The translations under genes and the position numbers were made by a program. Shown one piece after another: positions 24,927-35,500 of a DNA stretch of 38,116 nt (the stretch's first letter is position 1; each line of letters opens with the position of its first letter). The notes under the pieces are model-generated. The model did no database searches and was not told where the DNA came from. It worked only from the letters and a program-made list of their open reading frames with translations. Location of the stretch: positions 1 through 38,116 of the forward strand of contig LCKS01000008.1 in NCBI GenBank assembly GCA_001001555.1, given 5' to 3'. This DNA comes from Candidatus Amesbacteria bacterium GW2011_GWC2_45_19. Lineage in GTDB: Bacteria > Patescibacteriota > Microgenomatia > CAZETR01 > Amesbacteraceae.

Positions 24927-25174
24927 TTGACACCCAAGTATATCATTACTTTGTTCTCCCGCACTTGCAAAATTCCCGACTCCACATTGAACTCCCGGCT
25001 CTTCTTGTCCGGAGTTTTAATTATCAGCTTCTTAGAAATAATAGAGATGAAATTGGCATGTTCCGGCAGGATGTCAAAAGGGCCCTTTACATTCCGCCCC
25101 GTTACGGCTGCCGCCTCCCCTTCCCAGACTACGCCCTTGCGGTCTCTGATTATGACTGTGAGTAAATCCGGCAT
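24923..25174 (-). CDS. atpC: F-type ATPase epsilon subunit, beta-sandwich domain only (83 aa)
   Basis: MPDLLTVIIRDRKGVVWEGEAAAVTGRNVKGPFDILPEHANFISII; no C-terminal helical hairpin. Confidence 0.82.
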   Translation of the reverse strand: MPDLLTVIIRDRKGVVWEGEAAAVTGRNVKGPFDILPEHANFISIISKKLIIKTPDKKSREFNVESGILQVRENKVMIYLGVK

Positions 25175-25180
25175 ATTTAA

Positions 25181-25243
25181 AACCTCACCCCTGCCCTCTC
25201 CTGAATTCAGGAGAGGGGGATCCGCCGCAGCGGAGGGTGAGGT
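25181..25243. repeat. GAGAGGGG-type palindrome between atpD and atpC
   Basis: AACCTCACCCC...CCCTCTCCTGAATTCAGGAGAGGG...GGTGAGGT. Confidence 0.75.
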
Positions 25244-25256
25244 ATTTTAAAGCTCA

Positions 25257-26630
<1,374 letters not shown>

Positions 26631-26634
26631 TTAA

Positions 26635-26693
26635 AATACCTCACCCCTAACCCCTCTCCTATCATAGGAGAGGGGAACGCAAGGGGAGAGGTA
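26635..26693. repeat. GAGAGGGG-type palindrome between atpG and atpD
   Basis: ATACCTCACCCCTAACCCCTCTCCTATCATAGGAGAGGGGAACGCAAGGGGAGAGGTAT. Confidence 0.78.
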
Positions 26694-26698
26694 TAAAA

Positions 26699-27514
26699 TT
26701 AACTCCATAACGACATCCCCGCAATCCTAGATAACTGCTTCCGCCCGTCCAGCCGGTGTTTCAGGCGCACCCCCGCTTGGTTCAATTGTCCCACTTTTTT
26801 GTTAATATTGTCCACCGCCGTGTCCAGAGACATCAGCCGGGAAGCAAATTTAGCCAGCTGTGACTCGTGTACCGTCTGCTCAAACATGGTGGTCAGCATC
26901 TGTCCTTCAAAAAATTCCAATACATCCGCAATTTTCGGCTCAAACAAATACTGGTGCCTTGCTTGCCCTTCCGAAGCCTCGGCGGAGGAGGGCTGATATA
27001 TCTCATCTCCCGATACAGATGTCGCCACCGGCACCTGATTCACCAGGCTCTTAAACTGCCCATAAAACACTACTATTTTTTGATATTGCAGCAGGTATCT
27101 CATAATCAAAACCAAATCCTCCGCCTCCACCCGGTCATCTTCCAAATCATAATAGTTGTACAGTACCTTTGGTAAGCGGTCCGCCATCATTTTGGTCCCC
27201 AACCTGCCCACCACTACCACCTCGGCCCGGTTTTTAGCCAAGTAATCCGCAAATAATTCAAAGCTCTTGCCCACGACGTCCCCATATAGTCCGGCGTTGG
27301 CCGAAATCCATACCGCCACAGTCTGGCCTTTTTTAACTATCCGGGAGGTTTTATAATTAAACTTCACTTCCCCAAACACTTCCGCCAAACCCTGCAAAAA
27401 CTCCCGGGCCGTCAAAACGGCCGTCCGCACATCTTGCATCTTTCCCGCCGCAATTTCCTCATACGCCTCCACCAGGCTTTTTATCTCTATCAGACCTAGC
27501 TTTTCGTTAACCAT
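26699..27514 (-). CDS. atpG: F-type ATPase gamma subunit
   Basis: Position in operon; SANAGLYGDVVGKSFELF..., LATSRLMSLDTAVDNINKKVGQL-like C-terminal helix (FASRLMSLDTAVDNINK). Confidence 0.82.
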   Translation of the reverse strand: MVNEKLGLIEIKSLVEAYEEIAAGKMQDVRTAVLTAREFLQGLAEVFGEVKFNYKTSRIVKKGQTVAVWISANAGLYGDVVGKSFELFADYLAKNRAEVVVVGRLGTKMMADRLPKVLYNYYDLEDDRVEAEDLVLIMRYLLQYQKIVVFYGQFKSLVNQVPVATSVSGDEIYQPSSAEASEGQARHQYLFEPKIADVLEFFEGQMLTTMFEQTVHESQLAKFASRLMSLDTAVDNINKKVGQLNQAGVRLKHRLDGRKQLSRIAGMSLWS

Positions 27515-28989
27515 TGTTTCTCCCGTCCCGCCGCTATTAATTGTTCTGTCGTCGCCGCCTTATCTACCGCCTCTTTCATCTCCCGGCGCAGCACTTCGTC
27601 TTTGTCATATCTCTCTTGCAAAACCTCCGCCTCCGAACCATCCCACAGGCCAGCCAGCACCATGGCCGCCGCCACTGTTTGCACGTCTTGAGCCATGGTA
27701 ACCTGCATTGGCTGGTTAAACAACTTTAAGAAGTGTTCCCCTATAGTTAACACTTGCCTGGCCGCGTCCCCCAACTCCGCTCCAAAGCGCACAAAGCTCT
27801 GGGTTTTCTCGTAATCATTTAATCGTTTCACTATCTCCCGCCCCAATGCCCGCCGGATATGGGACTGGGTCTGGTATCCCACCCTGGTTACGGACACGAA
27901 CGGATTAATAGCCGGCCGCCGGCCCGCGAAATACAGGTCAGAGTCAAAAAAGATGTGCCCGTCGGTCATAGACATTAAATTGGTCTGGATATATCCCGTC
28001 ATATCCCCCTGCACTGTATCCACCACCGGCAAACAAGTTATGGCCGCTTCACCAACTTGAGATACCTCTCCCCTTGCGTTCCCCTCTCCTGTAACAGGAG
28101 AGGGGCCCGTGGCAACGGAGGGTGAGGTATTTGGAACCAAAAAACATCCGGCTCTTTCCAGTAATTTCGAATGCACATAGAAAATGTCCCCCGGATACGA
28201 CTCCCGCCCCGGAAATCTCCGCGCCGTCAGAGACAACTCCCGGTAAAACTTAGCGTGGGCCGTCATATCATCCAACACTAAAAGCACGTCCCGCCCCTGA
28301 TCTCTAAAATACTCGGCCACGGTCATGGCCGTATACGGCGTCAGCCAAATTTCTCCCACCGTATCATGCGAACTGGAAGCCACAATCACTAGATTTTTAA
28401 TAGCCCCGGTTTTATTAAAAAAACTTTCCGCCTGCATAATCTCCGTGTTTTTCTTGCCGATAGCCGCGTACACGCACACCGTCCCCAAACGCGACTGGGC
28501 CAAAATCGCCTGCAGGACAAAATTGGTTTTGCCGATCTTGCGGTCTCCCATCACCAGTTCTCTTTGCCCCCGTCCCAGAGGGACAAGCAGGTCCACCAAA
28601 GCAATTCCGGTTTCCAGCGGCCGGCTGATTTTCTTCCTGGCCGAAATGCCGGACGGCGTCACATCCACCATCCGCGTCTCTTCTCCCTCCGCGCCCCGCC
28701 CCAACCCATCCACTATTTTCCCCAACATTGCCTCACCCACGGCTATTCTTAACGGCCCCCCCGTTCTTACCACCCGGGCTCCCACCTTGACTCCGGACCG
28801 GACCAGCACTAATACTTCTACCCGGTCCTGCCCCAAGCCCATCACCTGCCCCATTTCTCCTTCCTCAAACACCACCAGCTCTGATAATTTCGCCCCCGGC
28901 AGCCCCGACACCTGGGCAATCGACTGGGTCATCTCTTCCACGAATCCTGTTTCCCCTGTCTCATTTAAATATTTATTAAAATCATTCAT
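27496..28989 (-). CDS. atpA: F-type ATPase alpha subunit (divergent)
   Basis: GRGQRELVMGDRKIGKTNFVLQAI, RRFPGRESYPGDIFYVHSKLLERAG, GYIQTNLMSMTDGHIFFDSDLYFAGRRPAINPFVSVTRVG. Confidence 0.92.
   Translation of the reverse strand: MNDFNKYLNETGETGFVEEMTQSIAQVSGLPGAKLSELVVFEEGEMGQVMGLGQDRVEVLVLVRSGVKVGARVVRTGGPLRIAVGEAMLGKIVDGLGRGAEGEETRMVDVTPSGISARKKISRPLETGIALVDLLVPLGRGQRELVMGDRKIGKTNFVLQAILAQSRLGTVCVYAAIGKKNTEIMQAESFFNKTGAIKNLVIVASSSHDTVGEIWLTPYTAMTVAEYFRDQGRDVLLVLDDMTAHAKFYRELSLTARRFPGRESYPGDIFYVHSKLLERAGCFLVPNTSPSVATGPSPVTGEGNARGEVSQVGEAAITCLPVVDTVQGDMTGYIQTNLMSMTDGHIFFDSDLYFAGRRPAINPFVSVTRVGYQTQSHIRRALGREIVKRLNDYEKTQSFVRFGAELGDAARQVLTIGEHFLKLFNQPMQVTMAQDVQTVAAAMVLAGLWDGSEAEVLQERYDKDEVLRREMKEAVDKAATTEQLIAAGREKQWLTKS
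28060..28130. repeat. GAGAGGGG-type palindrome in frame inside atpA
   Basis: TACCTCTCCCCTTGCGTT...CCTCTCCTGTAACAGGAGAGG...GGTGAGGTA; encodes NTSPSVATGPSPVTGEGNARGEVSQ. Confidence 0.78.
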
Positions 28990-28997
28990 AATAAATA

Positions 28998-29399
28998 TCA
29001 CCCCACAGAAAAATAACTTTCCAGCTTCTTTTTCAAACTAAAATCCCCATATCTGCCTTCCCAATACACCGTGGCCCCCCCAATCAGTTCCGGTTTCAAC
29101 TTAAATTCCATCACCACATCCTCCCCCAAGTACTTACGCACCCAGCGGGATATCTCTTCTACTGCTTTTTGTGGCAATTCTCTGGCCACCTCCAATTTTA
29201 TCTCCCGCATCTTTTTCACTACTTCCCGCACTACCCACAACTGGTCTTTATACCCACCCAACACATTCGCTGCCTCGCTCCTCACCTCCGATGCCAACGC
29301 CTCCGTCTTATACAAATTATTAACTAATATATCAATCTCCCCCATGAGCAACTCTCTATCGCCGGTTGTCAGCACCAACTCATAAACATCAGAGTACAT
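28998..29399 (-). CDS. atpH: F-type ATPase delta subunit/OSCP-like, short
   Basis: C-terminal KPELIGGATVYWEGRYGDFSLKKKLESY resembling delta DPSLIGG...D.S...L; position between atpF and atpA. Confidence 0.7.
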   Translation of the reverse strand: MYSDVYELVLTTGDRELLMGEIDILVNNLYKTEALASEVRSEAANVLGGYKDQLWVVREVVKKMREIKLEVARELPQKAVEEISRWVRKYLGEDVVMEFKLKPELIGGATVYWEGRYGDFSLKKKLESYFSVG

Positions 29400-29904
29400 G
29401 GGCAGTCTTAGCTTCCTCCAAAGCCGCCGTGATCAAGGCAGTATGTTTAGACGTATCCAACGCTTTTCCCAACACCGCCCGGGTCACCTGCCTGACCATC
29501 TCCTGCGCCTGGGCGTCCACTTCCTGCATCTTTTTAACTTTGTATCCTTCAATTTGGGCTTGGGCAGCCATTATTTCTTCATCCACTTTTTGCCTCATCA
29601 CCCCGGCCGTAGTCTGCCCCAGCGTTTTTTTAAACTCCCGCATCTCCTTTTCCTCCACCCTATCCAACCTAATTTCTAATTTCTCATTTCTATTTTCCGT
29701 ATCTAAGCGCGCTTTCTCTAAAATCTGCACAGCTTTGTCCTGGGCTTGGCGCAAAATCTTGGCCGCCTTGTCTTGGGCCTCATCCACCATCTTTCCAGCT
29801 TCCTGTTGTTCTTTTTTCTTCCTGCTCCCCAAATCCAAATACCCAAGCCCCACACCAACTATGGCGATTCCGGTGGCAACCAGTGAAATTAATTGATAGT
29901 CCAT
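29389..29904 (-). CDS. atpF: F-type ATPase b subunit
   Basis: N-terminal TM then long charged helix; position in operon; start at MDYQLISLV. Confidence 0.78.
   Translation of the reverse strand: MDYQLISLVATGIAIVGVGLGYLDLGSRKKKEQQEAGKMVDEAQDKAAKILRQAQDKAVQILEKARLDTENRNEKLEIRLDRVEEKEMREFKKTLGQTTAGVMRQKVDEEIMAAQAQIEGYKVKKMQEVDAQAQEMVRQVTRAVLGKALDTSKHTALITAALEEAKTAHVL
29668..29695. repeat. Heptanucleotide array in atpF
   Basis: CCTAATT TCTAATT TCTCATT TCTATTT. Confidence 0.65.
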
Positions 29905-29909
29905 AGGCA

Positions 29910-29969
29910 AATACCTCACCCCTTTTGTTCCCCTCTCCTATTATAGGAGAGGGGTTAGAGGAGAGGTAT
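29910..29969. repeat. GAGAGGGG-type palindrome upstream of atpF
   Basis: ATACCTCACCCC...CCCCTCTCCTATTATAGGAGAGGGG...GAGAGGTAT. Confidence 0.78.
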
Positions 29970-29984
29970 AAACAGAGTGATATT

Positions 29985-30734
<750 letters not shown>

Positions 30735-30782
30735 CTACATCATCTCCGCCCGCTTGCCCGCCAACTTGTCAACTTGTGACCC

Positions 30783-30816
30783 CTTACAAATTTTGACGGT
30801 CGTGTAAATTTGTAAG
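30783..30816 (-). repeat. Dyad element copy K, reverse orientation
   Basis: CTTACAAATTTTGACGGTCGTGTAAATTTGTAAG; reverse complement CTTACAAAT-TTA-CACGACCGT-CAAA-ATTTGTAAG. Confidence 0.87.
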
Positions 30817-30832
30817 AATCCACTTTCTCTTC

Positions 30833-32473
30833 TCACATATGTTCCAAAGCCTTAATTCCCAGCATCTCCAGCCCCATTTTTAAGACTTGCCCCACGGCCT
30901 CCGTCAAAGCCAGCCGAAAGTCCCGACTCCCTATATCACCCTCTCCCTTCGGCCTGCCTGCCGGCAAGGCAGGGTTTCCCCCTCTTAATTTAAGAGGGGG
31001 ATCAAAGGGGGTGATATTTAATATTCTATGTTTATTGTAAAACGTATTAAACCTCTGGGCCAGTTCATAGATAAAATTGCAAATCAAATTCGGCGCCAGT
31101 TTCTCACCCGCCTCCTCTACCACCTCCGGCCAGCGGTAAATCCAACGCAGAACGGCGAGTTCCTCCTCGTTTAGTGCTAAGTGCTTAGTGCTAGGTGCTA
31201 GGTTCTTAGCCCTTAGCCCTTGGCCCTTAGCCCTAACCAGTACACTTTGCGCTCGCGCATACGTATATTGAAGGTATGGCCCGGAATTGCCCTGCAAAAC
31301 CATAACTTTCTCCCAGTCAAAGACAATGTCACTCTGAACATTATGCGACAGGTCAAAATACTTAATGGCCCCAATCCCCACCGCCGGATTATTCCGGGCT
31401 CTGGTTATAGCTTCCCGCAGCACTTCTTCCAAATTCACCGTGCTCCCCGTCCTGGTTCTAAACTTTTTTCCGTTTTCCGCAAGATATAATCCGTGTTTCG
31501 TATGTATCAAACTACACCCTTCTCTAACATAGCCTAACATCCGGGCGGCGGCAAAAACTTGCTGGAAATGTAGTGTCTGCTCCGCCCCCACTTCGTATAT
31601 AATCAAGTCCGGATCCCATTTATCTTTGCGAAATTTCAGAGTCGCCAGATCCCGCGTGGCGTAAGTAGTCCCCCCGTCGGACTTTAAAAGCATCAGAGGC
31701 GGGTGGCCGGGAATATCAATCACCAATGCCCCCTGGCTTTTTCTGGCGATAGTTTTGGCATCGGCCACCACCTCCTGCATCAGGCTCTCGTAAAACGATT
31801 CCCCGTACGCGTTATCAATCTTTACCTCCAATAATTTATATATCCTCGCGAATTCCCGCACGGATATTTGAACGCATTTCTCCCATAATTTCCGCGCCAA
31901 TTTATCGCCGTCTTCCAGCCTCTTAAACCATTTCCGTGCCTGCTTGTCATCTTCTGATATCTTGTGATAGCGTACGTACAGCTTTTCCAAATCCTCAACG
32001 CACAAGGTTGCACCTTGTGCGTTTAGCTTCTCCCGATCCAGCATATATAATAATTTGCCAAATTGAGTGCCCCAGTCCCCCAAGTGATTGTCCCCGATCA
32101 CTTCATATCCCAAGCTTTTATAGATGTTATACAGGGCCTGGCCGATAATTGTCGAGCGTAAATGGCCAATCCCAAAAGTCTTGGCGATATTCGGGCTGGA
32201 ATATTCCACCATCACCCTGCCTGTTTTTTTATTTAGCACCGGAAACATTTGACTGATAAGATATTCAACTTTCAGCCTGATATTGATAAAACCCTTCCCT
32301 ACAACCTCAATCTGCTCAATTAGTTTATTTAGCTCACTTTGCTTAATCTGTTTAATTAGCTTTTCTGCTTCCTCTGGCGACTCCGCAAATACAGAATAGT
32401 CTCCCCACTCCTCCCGCACCGGATGTTCCAGCTTCGAACCCAATATTTGTTCCAATTTCTTCCTAATCAGCAT
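30833..32473 (-). CDS. argS: Arginyl-tRNA synthetase
   Basis: VEYSSPNIAKTFGIGHLRSTIIGQALYNIYKSLGYEVIGDNHLGDWGTQFGKLL; LQGNSGPYLQYTYARAQSVL; start at MLIRKKLEQ. Confidence 0.95.
   Translation of the reverse strand: MLIRKKLEQILGSKLEHPVREEWGDYSVFAESPEEAEKLIKQIKQSELNKLIEQIEVVGKGFINIRLKVEYLISQMFPVLNKKTGRVMVEYSSPNIAKTFGIGHLRSTIIGQALYNIYKSLGYEVIGDNHLGDWGTQFGKLLYMLDREKLNAQGATLCVEDLEKLYVRYHKISEDDKQARKWFKRLEDGDKLARKLWEKCVQISVREFARIYKLLEVKIDNAYGESFYESLMQEVVADAKTIARKSQGALVIDIPGHPPLMLLKSDGGTTYATRDLATLKFRKDKWDPDLIIYEVGAEQTLHFQQVFAAARMLGYVREGCSLIHTKHGLYLAENGKKFRTRTGSTVNLEEVLREAITRARNNPAVGIGAIKYFDLSHNVQSDIVFDWEKVMVLQGNSGPYLQYTYARAQSVLVRAKGQGLRAKNLAPSTKHLALNEEELAVLRWIYRWPEVVEEAGEKLAPNLICNFIYELAQRFNTFYNKHRILNITPFDPPLKLRGGNPALPAGRPKGEGDIGSRDFRLALTEAVGQVLKMGLEMLGIKALEHM
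30943..31017. repeat. Palindromic elements nested in argS
   Basis: TATCACCC...GGCCTGCCTGCCGGCAAGGCAGGG...CCCCCTCTTAATTTAAGAGGGGG...GGGGGTGATA; encodes ITPFDPPLKLRGGNPALPAGRPKGEGDI. Confidence 0.75.
31171..31233. repeat. Nine-unit heptanucleotide array in argS
   Basis: TTAGTGC TAAGTGC TTAGTGC TAGGTGC TAGGTTC TTAGCCC TTAGCCC TTGGCCC TTAGCCC (63 nt). Confidence 0.85.
31997..32023. repeat. 27-bp palindrome in argS (12-bp perfect arms)
   Basis: AACGCACAAGGT-TGC-ACCTTGTGCGTT; in frame, encodes LNAQGATLC. Confidence 0.85.
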
Positions 32474-32590
32474 GCTTTTATTGTAACACAAACAAAAAGT
32501 ACTCAATTTTCGGCTAAATGACTATTGACACTTATATTAATATACGTCATAAATAATTAAGCTGATAAAACTTGATAAAACAGCCTTAAA

Positions 32591-35500
32591 ATGTACACTG
32601 TTGCCCAAGCTGCCCAAATTCTAGGAGTCGCCGCCGTCACTCTCCGTCTCTGGGAACGCCAAGGCAAAATCACTTCAAACCGGACCATCGGCGGCCAAAG
32701 GAGATACTCCGAAGAGGATATTCAGCGCATCCGAAACCTGATAAACCTGCCCCGGATCCAATCCCCGGCCACACCTCCGGTGCCCCGGCCCAAACCTCAT
32801 CTCACTCTCCCTCAAAAACGCGTTTTACTGGGCACCGCCGCCGCCCTGATAATTTCCGCGGCCGGCTTTGTTGCGGCTAAATCCGACCTTCTCTCCAATA
32901 TCACCCCCTTTAATCCCCCTCTTAAATTAAGAGAGGGGGTAGGGGGTGAGTTATGGTCGTTCTTCCAACGTCCCTCATCAGCTTCCATCGCTCTATCCGA
33001 TTCCATCCGCGGCACTGTCCTGGCTTCCCAAACCCGCTTTGAAGACTTGCTTTTCAAAGTCAATATCCCGGCCGAATTCGCCCGGGATATCAAGGCTCCC
33101 AACATTCTCTACGGCCTCAAAGCCGGAGACGGAATTGATATTTCTGCCGGACAAACTCCTACTATCAGTACCAATCTGCAAACTTTCAAAACCGTCAAAG
33201 TGGGCGGTACAAATATTTCAGCCGGATCAAAAGCCGATACTCTGGAACTAGCCGCCGGAAGCAATGTGACTCTTTCTACCTCGGACAAAAAGATCACCAT
33301 CGCTGCCTCTGCCACAGACGTTACTACCTCAGGCTGGACTGATGATGGAACAATACTTAGATTAACTACCGTCGGGGATATTGTAGCCATCGGGGCCGCC
33401 TCCGGCGCCGCCAAACTTAACATCAACGCCGATGATCTGCGGGATTTAATTACCGCATCCCAAGCCGGCAGCCTCAAATTCCGCCTCACCAATGCGGGAA
33501 TCATCGACACCGGAACTTGGAATGGTTCAGTTATCGGTCCGGCGTATGGCGGCACCGGAATAGCCAACAACGCCGCATCCACTCTCACTCTTTCTGGCAA
33601 CTACGCCACCACCCTGACTCTCACCGGCACCACCGGCATCACTCTCCCCACTTCCGGCACCCTCTACGGCACTGCCACTGATTCAATTACTTCGTCTCAA
33701 CTGCTAACCTCTCTGTCCGATGAAACCGGCACCGGAGTGGCCGTCTTTGGCACTTCCCCGACCATCACCACCAGCATTACCACTCCCTCCACCACCTTCG
33801 CTCTGGTCAACACCACTGCCACCACCGTCAACTTTGCCGGTGCCGCTACCAGTCTCAACCTGGGCGCCGCCACCGGGACAACGACCATAAATAATGCCGC
33901 CTCCATCTCCGGCGCTCTGACTCTCTTTGGAACCCCAACTTTGCAAGGCACGGCCTTGCAAACCCTGACTCTGGGAGGTACAACCACTGGAAATATAGTT
34001 ATCGACTCAGGATCTAGTGTCATTAATCTTCCTGACTTGACAGCCTCCAGAGCAGTGTTTACTGATTCTTCTTCTAATCTTTCTTCTACGGCAGCTTCAG
34101 CTGCTCTACTTAATTCTTTGTCCGATGAAACCGGCACCGGAGTCGCGGTTTTTGGCACCTCACCCACTCTAACCACTCCGGTCATCTCTCAAATCGTCAA
34201 CACCGGCACCTTAACTCTGCCCACTTCCACCGATACCCTGGTCGGCCGGGCCACCACCGATACTCTGACCAATAAAACCTGGAACGGCAATACTATTGGA
34301 GCCATTTACGGCGGCACCGGCCAATCTACCTGGACCACCGGCGATCTTCTGTACGCCTCCGGTACCAACGCCCTGTCCAAACTAGGCATCGGCTCAGACG
34401 GTCAAGCCCTGACCGTCTCCTCCGGCGTACCCATCTGGGCCGGCGGCAGCGGATCCGGAACTGTCGGCTGGTGGCAAAGAAACTTGGGAGTGCTGGCTCC
34501 CACCAACATCACTGATGATTTGGCCGTCGGCGGCACTGCCACCTCCAGTGCCAAATTCCAGATCTTTGGAGCTTCGGGCAATGCTACCACCAGCGGTACA
34601 TTAACCTTTAATGCCGGCAATCAAATTCAAACCACCAAAAATGAAACTTTGACTATAGGTGGCTCGACCACCGGCAACATAGTCCTAGCTGACTCCATCT
34701 CCGGCGACATCACCTTCTTAGACGACGTAGCTATTAACGGCGGAGACCTGACCACCACCCAAACCACGGCTACGCTTTTTAATACCACTGCCACCACGGT
34801 TAACCTGGCCGGGGCCGGGACCACTATCACCATCGGCGCCGCAACCGGAACTACTACAATCAATAACTCTTTATCTGTTTTGGGATCATTCACTCTGGGA
34901 GACAATGGCGACACTGGTTCAATCAACACCTCAGATTGGGATATTTCTACCACGGGTGACCTGACCGGTATTGGCGGGATTACTGCCAATGGAGCCATCG
35001 CCTTCTCCCCTACCTCGACCAGCGATATTACCTTTACCACCGACGCCGACTCGACCTTTGTCGTCTCCGGCTTGTCCACTACCAGTGGAAGTGGTCTATG
35101 TTTAGACGCATCCAACAATGTGATCATCTGTTCCAGCGGATCGGGATCTTCCCTTTGGACTCTAAGCGGATCGACTATCTACCCAAATCTGGCTTCTTAC
35201 GACGCCCTGGTTGGCTCAATCACCGCAGGAGACGGAGTGGGTAAATTTACAGTTTCAGGAGCCAAAACTGGCAAGGCCTTGGTCGTTCTAAATGAAACCG
35301 GCGATCAGGCCATTTGGACCGCCTCTGCTTCGGGAACAACGGTGGCCAATCTGGACAGAAGCGGCAATTTAGCTGTCGAAGGCACAATCTCAGATCTAGG
35401 AGGAGCGACCCTAGTGGTAGCCGACGACCTGCAAATCAACGAGGGAGATTTACTGACCGACGACACCACCTTTAACCTGATCAACGCCACGGCCACGACT

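Noticed and set aside
32563-32581. Direct repeat TGATAAAACT TGATAAAACA upstream of the giant gene as a MerR operator
   Set aside because: Too short and AT-rich to claim; the shared ACTTGATA near other promoters is about what chance predicts in 38 kb.
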